A stretch of 64,000 bases of DNA from Bordetella parapertussis. Its GTDB lineage: Bacteria; Pseudomonadota; Gammaproteobacteria; Burkholderiales; JACQAP01. Positions 45,676 to 55,879 of the stretch are shown here, piece after piece. The DNA is taken from the NCBI GenBank assembly GCA_945900965.1, contig CAMDKM010000009.1, forward strand, positions 40,903 to 104,902. Reading direction: 5' to 3'. The notes under the pieces were generated by a model. That model had not been told where the DNA came from and made no database searches. It saw nothing but the letters and a program-made list of their open reading frames with translations. How positions within the stretch are numbered: the stretch's first letter is position 1; every line of letters starts with the position of its first letter. The position numbers and the translations under genes were made by a program.

Positions 45676-47082
45676 CTAGGCAGCGAAGAGCATCTTCTTC
45701 AGTTCCATGTACAGCGTTGGCGCGATGAATATCGTGATGACGATGGTCGCCAGCCACAACAGAGTCATCATACGGCCGGACATGCGCATTTCCCGGGGAA
45801 GGTGCCGGTACATCAGGAATATGGTCGCGAAGGAAACGATCGGCAGCAGTGCCGCCTGACCCATTCCTGTCCATACCACCAGTTTGACCGGGGCTTGGCC
45901 GTAGACGAAATAACAGGCCACCGCCAGCATGCTGATAATCAGGATGTAGCGGTCGCGATACCAGGTGCGTTTGGCATAGTCGTCCTTCTTGTAACCATTC
46001 AGCAGTTGGGAAAAATCCGCCAGCATCCGGGCGTTGCCGGCGGTGACGGCGAACACCGTCCCGTAAAGAATCATGATGGCTCCGAAGTAGAACAACCAAA
46101 GCGACCATGGCCCCAGCGTTTTTGTGTAGACGTTCGAGAGCGCGGGAATCATGTTGGTGCCGGCTGGGATCTGGTCCATGCCATGGAGTACGCCTGCTCC
46201 GAGCAGGTAAAACGCCACTGTGGCGAGCGTATATACAATCATCGATACCAGCACGTCCACATGCATCACCCGTATCCAGCCATTGGCACGGCGGCGCCAG
46301 GCCTCGCTGTCTTCGCGGGGCCCGGTGTAGCGCGCATACCCTTTCTCGATGCACCAGTAGGGATAGATGCACAGCTCTCCGGCCGCAACGCCAGTGATGC
46401 CGAATACCGCGATGGCGATGGCCAGGCCGTTGCCCGGTGGCAGGCTGGGGATTAACCCGGATGAGAATTTCTCCCAGGAGAAATATTCAGGAACCGTCAT
46501 CATCAGAATGGCGGAAAGCACAGTGATCGCCGTGAACACCGCGACCTTGAACATGGCGATTTTTTCCACCCGGTTGTAAGCACCGCCCAGCAACAAGGCC
46601 AGAGTGAGGGCAAAAACAATCAATATCCACCATGTCACTTCGACGGCGGGAATGAGTGCGAACATGACCTGCGCGACGCCAATGTACATGCCGGTCAGCG
46701 CGAACAAAATCAGCACGGTGGCCGCAAACCACGCCCATACCACCCAGTTGACCAAAAATTTCGGTCCTGGCACCCTGGAGAAAAAAGTCAGCGTTGTTTC
46801 ACCGGTAGTGATGACGTAGCGACCCATGGCGGCCTGCACAATGGTTTTGATCAGGCAACTGACGATGATCAGCCACATCATCGTGTACCCAAGTTTTGCG
46901 CCCAACGTTGTCGTGGCGATCAGCTCGCCCGAGCCGACGATGGAAGCCGACAACACCAGGCCCGGGCCGATCCGGCTCAGAATTTTGCCCATGGCCTTCG
47001 GCGGTTCCTCGATGTTGGTCGGATCGAGGTAATAAGGATTAAATTGTGCGACGGCCGGAGCCGATGCGGAAGCTGTACTCAT
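45676..47082 (-). CDS. Nramp-superfamily transporter lacking canonical TM1 DPGN metal motif
   Basis: RIGPGLVLSASIVGSGELIATTTLGAKLGY in place of ...DPGN...; multi-TM. Confidence 0.85.
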   Translation of the reverse strand: MSTASASAPAVAQFNPYYLDPTNIEEPPKAMGKILSRIGPGLVLSASIVGSGELIATTTLGAKLGYTMMWLIIVSCLIKTIVQAAMGRYVITTGETTLTFFSRVPGPKFLVNWVVWAWFAATVLILFALTGMYIGVAQVMFALIPAVEVTWWILIVFALTLALLLGGAYNRVEKIAMFKVAVFTAITVLSAILMMTVPEYFSWEKFSSGLIPSLPPGNGLAIAIAVFGITGVAAGELCIYPYWCIEKGYARYTGPREDSEAWRRRANGWIRVMHVDVLVSMIVYTLATVAFYLLGAGVLHGMDQIPAGTNMIPALSNVYTKTLGPWSLWLFYFGAIMILYGTVFAVTAGNARMLADFSQLLNGYKKDDYAKRTWYRDRYILIISMLAVACYFVYGQAPVKLVVWTGMGQAALLPIVSFATIFLMYRHLPREMRMSGRMMTLLWLATIVITIFIAPTLYMELKKMLFAA

Positions 47083-47148
47083 TTTTCCTCCCTTTTATAA
47101 GCCGTCGCCTCGACGCCGCGCGACAAACGCGGCAGCGGGGAGGGCTTC

Positions 47149-47496
47149 TTATATTGCCGCTAGCACCCGAATTTCCACTTTGTAAGCAGGCGTGGCGAGT
47201 TTCGACTCGACGCAGGCCCGGGGCGGCGTGTTCCCCTTGGGCACCCACTGATCCCAGACCGAATTCATCTCGGCGAAGTTCTTCATGTCCGAGAGCCAGA
47301 TCGTTACCGACAGCATGCGAGTCTTGTCGGTACCGGCCTCCTTGAGGTAACGGTCGATCTTGTCGAGGATCTGGCCGGTCTGTCCGGCCACATCCACGTT
47401 GGTATCGTCGGCGACGATGCCGGCCGTGTACACCGTATCGCCGTGAATGGCCACCTGCGAAAGGCGTGGGCCGATGTGAAGGCGTTTGATACTCAT
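47149..47496 (-). CDS. RidA family (YjgF) protein
   Basis: VYTAGIVADD...VAGQTGQILDKIDRYLKEAGTDKTRMLSVTIWLSDMKNFAEMNSVWDQWV...RACVESKLATPAYKVEIRVLA. Confidence 0.93.
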   Translation of the reverse strand: MSIKRLHIGPRLSQVAIHGDTVYTAGIVADDTNVDVAGQTGQILDKIDRYLKEAGTDKTRMLSVTIWLSDMKNFAEMNSVWDQWVPKGNTPPRACVESKLATPAYKVEIRVLAAI

Positions 47497-47533
47497 GTTC
47501 GTCCTTTCGTATTCGTGAGTAAAAGTCGGACCA

Positions 47534-48925
47534 TCAGAACAGTTTCTTCAATTCGATGCCAAGCGCCGGCACCACGAACCCTGTGATGACGATGGCGCCC
47601 AGCCATAGCAGACCGGTGAGCCAGGTCGGCGCCTTCAATTCCTGCGGCAATTGACGCTGAATCAGATACACCGTTCCAAAGGAAATGATGGGAAGCATCA
47701 TTGCCTGAGCAATGGCGCCCCAGACCACCATTTGCACCGGCATCTGGCCGAAGTAGAAATAGAACGCGACCGGAATCGCGACCAGGATGACGATGGAAAT
47801 GTCGCGCCAGCGCAGACGCGCCTTGTAGTCGTCTTTCTTGAATGCGCCTTGCAGGCGCATGAAGTCGGCGAACATGCGCGAATGGCCGGCCGTTGCGGCG
47901 ATGATGGTACCGAACAAAATGACGATGGCGCCCAGATAGAACAGCCATTTCGACCATTCGCCATAGGTCTGAGTGTAGATGTTGGTGAGAGTCGAGATCA
48001 TGGCCTTGCCTTCCGGCACCAGGCCCATCTTGTTGAGCACGCCGGCGCCGAGCAGATAGAAGGCCACCGTGGCAATCGTGTAAATGATCATCGAGCCGAT
48101 CACGTCGAAGTTCATGACGCGAATCCAGCCGTGGGCGCGACGGCGCCAAGCGTCGGTGTCTTCGCGCGGGCCGGTGTAGCGTGCATAGCCTTTTTCCACG
48201 CACCAGTAGGTATAGATATAAAGCTCGGTCGCCCCCACGCCGGTAATGCCGAACACGGCCACTGCCACGGCAAGTCCTGCATCGGGAATCTGGAAGGTAA
48301 AACCCTGCGCAAGGTCCGCGGCATGGAAATCCGGCGACATCAGCAATAGCGCGGCGGACATCAGGGTGATCAGGGTGAACACACCCACCTTGACCATGGC
48401 CAGTTTTTCAATGCGGCTGTAGGCGCCGCCCAGCAGCAAAACCAGAGTGAGAATGAAAAAGATGATTACCCAGGCGCTGACGGAAACGCCTTCGAAAATG
48501 CTGTTCATGGTTTGCGACACACCGATGAACATCCCGGCGATCTGGAACAGCGTCATGAACACCATCGCGGCCCAGACCCAGACCACCCAGCCCACCCGGA
48601 AACGCGGTCCGGGAATGCGGTTTACCGCATCCAGCCCGGTTTCCGCCATGGCGATGGTGTAGCGGCCCAAGAAGGATTGCACCACGGCCTTGATGAGGCA
48701 GGACAGGATGATCAACCACATCATTACGTAGCCGACTTTCGCGCCCAGGGTCGTGGTGAGAATCAGTTCGCCAGAGCCAACAATGGAGGCCGCCAGCACG
48801 ATGCCGGGCCCGGTCTTGCGCATGATTTCGCCGAAGCCTGTCGGCGGTTCGAGAACGTCGGACGGATCGAGTTGATAGGGATCGAAAAGTCCTTTTTGTA
48901 CTTTTTTAGCCGTGTCTTGGCTCAT
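47534..48925 (-). CDS. Nramp-superfamily transporter (paralogue) lacking DPGN motif
   Basis: KTGPGIVLAASIVGSGELILTTTLGAKVGY; closely parallels the protein encoded at 45676..47082. Confidence 0.85.
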   Translation of the reverse strand: MSQDTAKKVQKGLFDPYQLDPSDVLEPPTGFGEIMRKTGPGIVLAASIVGSGELILTTTLGAKVGYVMMWLIILSCLIKAVVQSFLGRYTIAMAETGLDAVNRIPGPRFRVGWVVWVWAAMVFMTLFQIAGMFIGVSQTMNSIFEGVSVSAWVIIFFILTLVLLLGGAYSRIEKLAMVKVGVFTLITLMSAALLLMSPDFHAADLAQGFTFQIPDAGLAVAVAVFGITGVGATELYIYTYWCVEKGYARYTGPREDTDAWRRRAHGWIRVMNFDVIGSMIIYTIATVAFYLLGAGVLNKMGLVPEGKAMISTLTNIYTQTYGEWSKWLFYLGAIVILFGTIIAATAGHSRMFADFMRLQGAFKKDDYKARLRWRDISIVILVAIPVAFYFYFGQMPVQMVVWGAIAQAMMLPIISFGTVYLIQRQLPQELKAPTWLTGLLWLGAIVITGFVVPALGIELKKLF

Positions 48926-49062
48926 TACTTCCTCCCCGGAATATTGTTTTCTCCCGCCGCGGCGGATTTTTTGTTCCGTCCTGCGGCGACAGCGCGCTAC
49001 GTTAGCACCAAAGGGGCGAGGCAGTCAGCCTGATCTTCAGTGTGCATTGCACCATCAGTGAC

Positions 49063-49170
49063 TAGGGACGAGGGACGAGGGACGAGGGGCGAGGGGCAGG
49101 GACTGAGGATCGGGGATCGAGGATCGAGGATTGAGGGGGTTTCACCCTTCACTCATTCACCCTTCACGCC
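49063..49170. repeat. composite heptamer array
   Basis: (agggacg)n (ggatcga)n gggggtttcaccc (ttcactca/ttcaccc)n. Confidence 0.88.
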
Positions 49171-49183
49171 TTTCGGCTCTTAG

Positions 49184-50776
49184 TCACGAACTACACGACA
49201 ACATCGAGCACCCCGGCCGCTGGCGGGCCCAGTCGGGGCGTTTGGCGGCGAAGGTTTCCTTGTCCGGCTGTTCGTCGTAGGGGCGGCGCAGTACGTCGAG
49301 TAACTCGTTCACCAAGGCAAAGTCGCCTTGTTCGGCGCTGTCGATCGCCAGTTGTGCAAGATAGTTACGCAGCACATATTTTGGATTGACACGTTGCATG
49401 CGTGAGCGGCGATCCTCGTCCGGGATGTTTGATGCGCGCATGGCAGCGGTATATTTTCTTGCCCAGTTCAAGGCGTGTTGACGCTGATCTTCGGTCAAGG
49501 TATCGGGCTGGTACCAGGCGGCGGCGAAGGGGGCTAGCAGGGCTTCCTCGCTGGATTCGTGGCTCAGGTCGATCAACGCGAGACGACGGAAAAAAATGGT
49601 CATGTCGGTTTCCGCCGATTGCAGCACCGCCATCAGGTCAGTCGTCAGATCCGCATGGTGTTTCGCGTCGTACTTGGCGAATCCCAGCTTCTCGGCCAGC
49701 ATCCGGTTCCAGGTTGTCTGGAATGTTGCACCGTAATCGGATAGCGCCTTTTCGAGCGGGGCGGCATCTTCCACCAACGGCATCAGCGCATTGCCCAGTT
49801 GCGCGAGGTTCCAAAGCGCGACCTGGGGCTGTGCGCCGAATCGATAACGCCGGTGCTGGGCATCGGTGGTATTCGGCGTCCAATCCGGATCGTAGTTTTC
49901 CAGCCAACCGTAGGGGCCGTAGTCGATGGTCAATCCCAGAATGGACATGTTGTCGGTGTTCATGACCCCGTGCACGAAGCCCACTCGCATCCAGTGCGCA
50001 ATCAGCGCCGCAGTGCGCTGGCAAACTTCGTGATACCAGCGCACATAGGTGTCCTTGCCGGGTGAGCCCAAGCCGGAAAAATCGGTCTGGATGGTGTAAT
50101 CGACCAGGCGCCGTAGCAGATCGATCTCGTCGCGCGCGGCAAGAATTTCAAAATTTCCGAAGCGCGTAAAACTCGGCGCAACTCGGCAAACAATGGCGCC
50201 GGGTTCGCGCTGCGGATTGCCGTCGTAGAACATGTCGCGGACCACGCTTTCGCCCGTGGTGACCACGCTCAAGGCGCGAGTGGTGGGTACCCCAAGGTGA
50301 TGCATGGCTTCGCTGCACAGAAATTCGCGAATCGACGAGCGCAACACGGCCAGGCCATCGGCGGTGCGCGAGTAGGGCGTGGGTCCCGCACCTTTCAGTT
50401 GCAGCGCCCAGCGTTGTCCCGTGCGATTCACGGTTTCGCCCAGGATGATGGCGCGCCCGTCGCCCAGTTGCCCGGCCCAATGGCCGAACTGGTGCCCGCC
50501 GTAACACATGGCGAACGGGTCCATCGAGGAAAGAATGCGATTGCCGGAAAACACCTGCACGAATTCCGGCGACTCGCAGGCCACCACGGACATGTCGAGC
50601 AGTTCCGCCACCTCGCGGGCATAGGCAATCAAACGTGGCGCCACTACGGGCGTGGGCGACACTCGTGAGTAACAGGCGCCATGGACCTGACGGCGGAAAT
50701 TGTCTGGCTGCGGATCGGCCGGAAGTTCGCGGGTGAAGCGGTTATCGAAATTGAGCGTATCGAGCATAGCAAACAT
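49184..50776 (-). CDS. selO: YdiU/SelO family protein adenylyltransferase
   Basis: DPFAMCYGGHQFGHWAGQLGDGRAIILGE, VHGVMNTDNMSILGLTIDYGPYGWLE, C-terminal CSS. Confidence 0.93.
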   Translation of the reverse strand: MFAMLDTLNFDNRFTRELPADPQPDNFRRQVHGACYSRVSPTPVVAPRLIAYAREVAELLDMSVVACESPEFVQVFSGNRILSSMDPFAMCYGGHQFGHWAGQLGDGRAIILGETVNRTGQRWALQLKGAGPTPYSRTADGLAVLRSSIREFLCSEAMHHLGVPTTRALSVVTTGESVVRDMFYDGNPQREPGAIVCRVAPSFTRFGNFEILAARDEIDLLRRLVDYTIQTDFSGLGSPGKDTYVRWYHEVCQRTAALIAHWMRVGFVHGVMNTDNMSILGLTIDYGPYGWLENYDPDWTPNTTDAQHRRYRFGAQPQVALWNLAQLGNALMPLVEDAAPLEKALSDYGATFQTTWNRMLAEKLGFAKYDAKHHADLTTDLMAVLQSAETDMTIFFRRLALIDLSHESSEEALLAPFAAAWYQPDTLTEDQRQHALNWARKYTAAMRASNIPDEDRRSRMQRVNPKYVLRNYLAQLAIDSAEQGDFALVNELLDVLRRPYDEQPDKETFAAKRPDWARQRPGCSMLSCSS

Positions 50777-50827
50777 CAGACTCTGGAAATCGCCCCGGAG
50801 TTCAAGGACAAGTTAAGGTCGGCCTGC

Positions 50828-52195
50828 TCAGGCGGCGGCAGGCCGGGCAGTGCGCATGGTCACCAGTTCCTCGGCTACCGTGGGGTGAATGGCGACAGTA
50901 TCGTCGAAATCGCGTTTGGTGGCGCCCATGCGGATTGCGACAGCGAATCCCTGGAGCATTTCATCTGCGCCGGGGCCGATGATATGACAGCCGAGAACCC
51001 TGTCATCCGGACCCACGACGAGCTTCATGGAACACTTGACCCTGCGTTTCGTGAAGGCGTGAAACATGGGCGTGAACGAGGTCTGATAGACCTGAATGGC
51101 GCCGGAGCCCAATCGTCGGATGGCCACTTCTTCCGACAAGCCCACGGTGCCAACCGGCGGATGGGAAAACATAACCGTGGGAATGTTTTCGTAATCGAGT
51201 ATGCGGTCCTTCATGCGTCCGAATACCCGATCGGCCAGGCGCCGGCCGGCGGCGATGGCTACCGGCGTGAGTTCGAACCGGCCAGTGAGGTCGCCAATGG
51301 CATAGATGCCGGGTACATTGGTTGCCTGAAACGCGTCGGTCGGGATGTCGAAGTTCTCGCGGTGCGCCACCCCGGTGGCGCGCAGGTCGAGGCGATCAGC
51401 ATTGGAGTGCCGGCCGATGGCCCAGATCAGGCAGTCGAATCCAGCGAGAGTCTCGCCGTCCTCGCAATGCAAAGCGATTGCGCCGGATGGTTTCTCGACG
51501 CGGGTCACCCGTTTTTGGGGAAGAATGTGCACGCCGTCCGCGCGCATTTGCTCCATGAGTGCGCCACGCAGCATGGAATCAAAATCGTGAAGAAAGTGGT
51601 CGCGACGCAGGAGCAGCGTCACATCGCTTCCAAGCGCGCGCAGCAGGCCGGCGAATTCAACCGCCACGTAACCAGCGCCGACGATCACCACCTTTTTGGG
51701 CTGATTTACCAACTCAAAGAATCCATCGGAGGTTATGCCGAATCCTGCTCCGGGAATGCCAGGCACCACCGGATGACCGCCCACCGCGATGACTATGTGG
51801 TCGGCCGAAAACGTGTCCGCACCGACCTTGACGGTTTTCGGCCCGACGAAGCGGGCGGTTCCGCGCACGACTTCGACGCCATTCTTGAGCAGGTTTTTCT
51901 CGTAGTAGCCATTCAAATCGAGGACGTGCTGATCGCGATGGCGCTTGAGTGTGGCCCAGTCAAACTTGTGCGAGGGAATGCTAAAGCCGTAGTCGGCGGC
52001 ATCCTCAATGGCGTGCGCGAGGCTGGCGCCATTCCACATGACTTTTTTCGGGACGCAGCCCACGTTGACGCAGGTGCCGCCAAACCGGCCGGACTCGATG
52101 AGCGCGCATTTGGCACCATAACTGGCGGCACGATTGGACACGGCCACCCCGCCGCTACCGCCGCCAATGGTAAGAAGATCGAAGTGTTTGGCCAT
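50828..52195 (-). CDS. gor: glutathione-disulfide reductase
   Basis: [36 protein letters not shown] redox motif, ATIHPT-like [13 protein letters not shown]. Confidence 0.93.
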   Translation of the reverse strand: MAKHFDLLTIGGGSGGVAVSNRAASYGAKCALIESGRFGGTCVNVGCVPKKVMWNGASLAHAIEDAADYGFSIPSHKFDWATLKRHRDQHVLDLNGYYEKNLLKNGVEVVRGTARFVGPKTVKVGADTFSADHIVIAVGGHPVVPGIPGAGFGITSDGFFELVNQPKKVVIVGAGYVAVEFAGLLRALGSDVTLLLRRDHFLHDFDSMLRGALMEQMRADGVHILPQKRVTRVEKPSGAIALHCEDGETLAGFDCLIWAIGRHSNADRLDLRATGVAHRENFDIPTDAFQATNVPGIYAIGDLTGRFELTPVAIAAGRRLADRVFGRMKDRILDYENIPTVMFSHPPVGTVGLSEEVAIRRLGSGAIQVYQTSFTPMFHAFTKRRVKCSMKLVVGPDDRVLGCHIIGPGADEMLQGFAVAIRMGATKRDFDDTVAIHPTVAEELVTMRTARPAAA

Positions 52196-52332
52196 TGTGT
52201 AAGAATGAGAGTTTGAAACCGAAAATACCGGCAAGTATAGCGGACACTCTCTGTCGAGTCCGACGGATCAGCTTGCGCGCAAGCGTGCACTTAAAATCCC
52301 CTCTCCCTTGAAGGGAGTGGGTGAATACGTAA

Positions 52333-52470
52333 GGAGACACTGAATAAGTTTCCAAATGTCATTCCCGTGAAAACGGGAATCCAGAGTTTTCAATGGCATC
52401 TGGTTTCCCGCTCCCCGATAAGACCATTCGAGGACAGACTTCGCAAGGAAGACACTTGTTCAGGGTTTCC
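52333..52470. repeat. dRS3-like composite palindromic element, copy 1 (diverged)
   Basis: ggagacactgaataagt...gtcattcccgtgaaaacgggaatccag...gaagacacttgttcagggtttcc. Confidence 0.88.
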
Positions 52471-52524
52471 GTAAGTAACTGCGCCGGCCCCCTTTTTTCT
52501 CAATAGACGAGAATTTCAAGAACA

Positions 52525-53283
52525 TTGAGCAACAAAACCTGGCAGAAATGGATTCTCGGCGCAGTGACAGTGGGCGCGATACTGATGGTGTTCCGCCTTC
52601 TCCCCATTCCCCAAGACTCCAACTATCACAATTTTTCCGACGGCCGCACCCTGTTCGGTCTGGCGAACTTGTGGAATGTGATATCGAACGCGCCGTTCGT
52701 GTTTGTTGGCGGATTCGGATTGAGCAGGCTGTCGCATCTTTCACCCACTGCGCCGCGCGTGGCCTATATCGTGTTCTGTATCGGCGTAATGCTGGTGGGC
52801 CTGGGCTCGGGGTATTACCACTATTCGCCTTCGTCGCAGGCTCTGGTATGGGATCGTCTGCCGATGACCATTGCCTTCATGGCGTTTTTCTCAATGGTGG
52901 TCCAGGATCGTGTTTCACAGCGGCTGGGGAGTGGGTTGCTCTGGCCGCTAATTGTGGGAGGAGCGGCATCGATCAGGTATTGGCATTGGTCCGAACTTCA
53001 GGGTGAGGGCGACCTCCGCGCCTATGTGCTGATTCAATTTTTGCCGATGCTGCTGATTCCGCTGATGTTGATGCTTTTTTCCGGCAAGGCACTGAATACC
53101 GCCATGTTGTGGGCGACGATTGGGACCTACGCGTCGAGCAAAGTTGCGGAGCATTTTGACGGCCAGATTCTCGATGCCTTGGGCTTTATCAGTGGCCATA
53201 GCATCAAACACCTTTTGGGAGCCTTGGCAGTTTTCTGGACGGTCATTGCGTTCCGGCGACCGGCAGCAGGCATTCGAGGATGA
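52525..53283 (+). CDS. ceramidase-like (CREST superfamily) membrane protein
   Basis: GSGYYHYSPSSQALVWDRLPMTIAFMAFF and GHSIKHLLGALAVFW: conserved His/Asp pattern; start codon TTG. Confidence 0.7.
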   Translation: MSNKTWQKWILGAVTVGAILMVFRLLPIPQDSNYHNFSDGRTLFGLANLWNVISNAPFVFVGGFGLSRLSHLSPTAPRVAYIVFCIGVMLVGLGSGYYHYSPSSQALVWDRLPMTIAFMAFFSMVVQDRVSQRLGSGLLWPLIVGGAASIRYWHWSELQGEGDLRAYVLIQFLPMLLIPLMLMLFSGKALNTAMLWATIGTYASSKVAEHFDGQILDALGFISGHSIKHLLGALAVFWTVIAFRRPAAGIRG

Positions 53284-53308
53284 ACCAATCCTCTGGTACC
53301 CTTTACCG

Positions 53309-53360
53309 TTAACTGTTCACCATTCACTGATCACCCTTCACGCCTTCACTCATTCACGGT
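53309..53360. repeat. C-block heptamer array
   Basis: ctgttcaccattcactgatcacccttcacgccttcactcattcacgg. Confidence 0.75.
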
Positions 53361-53367
53361 ACTCAAA

Positions 53368-54072
53368 ATGATCGACCTCTACTACTGGCCCACTCCCAAC
53401 GGACACAAGATCACCATGTTTCTGGAAGAAACCGGCACGCCTTACCGGATTATTCCGGTAAATATTGGCGCTGGCGACCAGTTCAAGCCGGATTTTCTGA
53501 AGATTGCGCCCAATAACCGCATGCCGGCGATTGTCGATAGCGAACCGGGGGATGGCCGCAAACCCATTTCGGTATTTGAGTCCGGCGCGATTCTGATCTA
53601 TCTGGCCGCAAAGACCGGACGCTTTCTGCCGCGCGATACCCGCGCCTGGGTCGAGGTGCTGCAGTGGCTGATGTGGCAGATGGGCGGGCTGGGTCCGATG
53701 GCGGGCCAGAATCATCATTTCAGCCATTACGCGCCGGAAAAACTACCCTACGCGATCGACCGCTACGTCAATGAAACCGCGAGGTTGTATGCAGTGCTCG
53801 ACAAGCGGCTCGCCGATCGTGAATTTGTCGCGGGGGAGTATTCGATCGCCGACATGGCGAGTTACCCCTGGATTGTGCCGCATGAGCGCCAGAAGCAGGA
53901 TCTGAACGACTTCCCCAATCTCAGGCGCTGGTTCGAGGCGATCCGCGCGCGACCGGCGGTGGTGCGCGCCTACGAGAAAGGCAAAGCGATCAATACGAAA
54001 CCGACGGTGGATGAGAAATCCCGTGCAATTTTGTTCGGCCAGACCGCGCAGACGGTCCGGAATAGTGCCTGA
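53368..54072 (+). CDS. glutathione S-transferase family protein
   Basis: MIDLYYWPTPNGHKITMFLEETGTPYRIIPVNIGAGDQFKPDFLKIAPNNRMPAIVD. Confidence 0.93.
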   Translation: MIDLYYWPTPNGHKITMFLEETGTPYRIIPVNIGAGDQFKPDFLKIAPNNRMPAIVDSEPGDGRKPISVFESGAILIYLAAKTGRFLPRDTRAWVEVLQWLMWQMGGLGPMAGQNHHFSHYAPEKLPYAIDRYVNETARLYAVLDKRLADREFVAGEYSIADMASYPWIVPHERQKQDLNDFPNLRRWFEAIRARPAVVRAYEKGKAINTKPTVDEKSRAILFGQTAQTVRNSA

Positions 54073-54371
54073 TGATTTAGATAACTCTTGCGAGAGCGTC
54101 GTGCAAGGAAATAAATTTTCGTTTTTCATACATTTTCTTGGGGAGGCAACTTTAAGTTATCTGAATTTGCCGGCATTCGCAGCGAAATTCCCCTCATCCC
54201 CAGCGCTTCTCCCGAAGGGAAAAGGGAGCGTGTGATAAATTTCTTTCGGGGCAAGCATAAATTAGTTCAAAGTATGCAGTTCTCCCTTCTCCCTCCGGGA
54301 GAAGGACGGGGATGAGGGAAGATTCTCGTTGCCGATCCCACACGGAAGCCGGATGAAACTTATTTTTTGTC

Positions 54372-55172
54372 ATGCACGGTAAAACTATCGCCATCCTGGA
54401 AAGTCGCTTCGGCGCGCATCTTGCCGAGCTGATTGCCAAGCGGGGCGGCGTTCCGTTACGGGCGCCGGCACTGGCGGAAGAGCCGGACATCGATCTCGAT
54501 GCAATTCGGCGGTTGATCGAGGGCTGGGCGATGCAACCGATCACGCTGGTGATTTTTCAGACCGGCGTGGGTACACGGGCCTTGTTCGAGGCGACTGACC
54601 GAATGGAATTAACAAGCCGTTTCCTGGAATTGCTGGCCGCCTGCAAGGTGGCGGCGCGCGGCCCCAAGCCGACGTCGGTTTTGCGCGGACGACAGGTCCG
54701 CATAGATTGTTCCGCCGAGGAGCCCTTCACTACCCATGAAGTGTTGAGCGCCATTAGCGGCGTGGATGTGCGCGGGAAGCGAGTTCTCGTGCAACGCTAC
54801 GGCGGCCCGAACCCCGAACTCGATTCTGCACTGGAAGCGCGTGGCGCCAGCGTCATTGAGCTGCCCACTTATCGATGGACGCTACCGAAGGACTGCGGGC
54901 CGCTCAAGCATCTGATTGATGAGTTGGCCCAGGGCCGGGTCGATTGCGTGGTGTTCACCAGCGCGTCGCAGGTGCGCAATCTGTTCGTTGTGGCGCAGGA
55001 AGAGGGGCGCGCGGAAAGCCTGCGAGCGAGCCTGGGAAAAGTTATGGTGGCCTCGATCGGGCCGGTATGCAGCGAAGCCTTGGTGGCCATCGGGGTCGCG
55101 GTGCAGCTCGAAGCAAGTCCGCCCAAACTTGGGCCGCTTGTGGAAGCGCTTACGGTCGCTTTGGCGCTTTAA
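54372..55172 (+). CDS. hemD: uroporphyrinogen-III synthase
   Basis: AILESRFGAHLAELIAKRGG, VLVQRYGGPNPELDSALEARGASVIELPTYRW, VVFTSASQVRNLF, VASIGPVCSEALVAIGV. Confidence 0.88.
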   Translation: MHGKTIAILESRFGAHLAELIAKRGGVPLRAPALAEEPDIDLDAIRRLIEGWAMQPITLVIFQTGVGTRALFEATDRMELTSRFLELLAACKVAARGPKPTSVLRGRQVRIDCSAEEPFTTHEVLSAISGVDVRGKRVLVQRYGGPNPELDSALEARGASVIELPTYRWTLPKDCGPLKHLIDELAQGRVDCVVFTSASQVRNLFVVAQEEGRAESLRASLGKVMVASIGPVCSEALVAIGVAVQLEASPPKLGPLVEALTVALAL

Positions 55173-55284
55173 GGAAACACTGAATAAGTTCCCGAATGTC
55201 ATTCCCGTAGAAACGGGAAACCAGGTTTTTCAAAAAAAATCTGGCTCCCCGCTTTCGCGGGGAAGACACTTATTTAGTGTTTCC
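55173..55284. repeat. dRS3-like composite palindromic element, copy 2
   Basis: ggaaacactgaataagt...cattcccgtagaaacgggaaaccagg...ccccgctttcgcgggg...acttatttagtgtttcc. Confidence 0.93.
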
Positions 55285-55285
55285 A

Positions 55286-55879
55286 TTAACGTCGCCGGGA
55301 GGGATTGGCGTCGATCAGCCGGCAGGCGATGTCGATCGAATTTCTGACTGATTCAAGGTTACCGACATACCCGCCAACGGCTTCTTCTGCCCGGCAGCGC
55401 AACGCCTTCGACGTGACAAGACCCTCACGCGCCAGAGCTTCGATGTCCTGGCGATCCTGATCGGAGAATCTCGAAAGCTTGCTAACTGCGAGATCCACCG
55501 GGCTGAATACCCGAACGTCGACCTTTTTCCCATCTATGCCAGGGATGATGACGGGTACCGAATCTTCGTAAGCATTTTCGTGCAGGAGCCCAAGGCTGTC
55601 GTTGTAGTTGCGGTCCAGGTACAGTATGCGCGCGCTCCCGTCCACGTCGCGGAAGGAGACGCTCAAGTCGTCACTGAGCACCAGGCGCCGGGAAAAACTC
55701 GCGTCGATATCCTCCGAGACGCGAGTCCCGATATGCAGTTGCAATGCCGCGCCCCCGGCAACGTACATCCGAACCGGCAGCGCGGAAGCGGGGGCGTCCT
55801 TCAGCGACTGGGAAATGCGACCAACGATTTCGGCGAACGCGGCAAGATAGTCCGGGCGAACGCGTTTATGCGGGCGCAT
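55286..55879 (-). CDS. DUF6036-like nucleotidyltransferase protein
   Basis: MYVAGGAALQLHIGTRVSEDIDASF GGxA...DID-type nucleotidyltransferase motif; DLAVSKLSRFSDQDRQDIEALAREGLV. Confidence 0.8.
   Translation of the reverse strand: MRPHKRVRPDYLAAFAEIVGRISQSLKDAPASALPVRMYVAGGAALQLHIGTRVSEDIDASFSRRLVLSDDLSVSFRDVDGSARILYLDRNYNDSLGLLHENAYEDSVPVIIPGIDGKKVDVRVFSPVDLAVSKLSRFSDQDRQDIEALAREGLVTSKALRCRAEEAVGGYVGNLESVRNSIDIACRLIDANPSRRR

Noticed and set aside
50681-52216. 511-aa plus-strand ORF opposite gor
   Set aside because: Shadow of glutathione reductase, which has canonical redox and FAD motifs on the minus strand.
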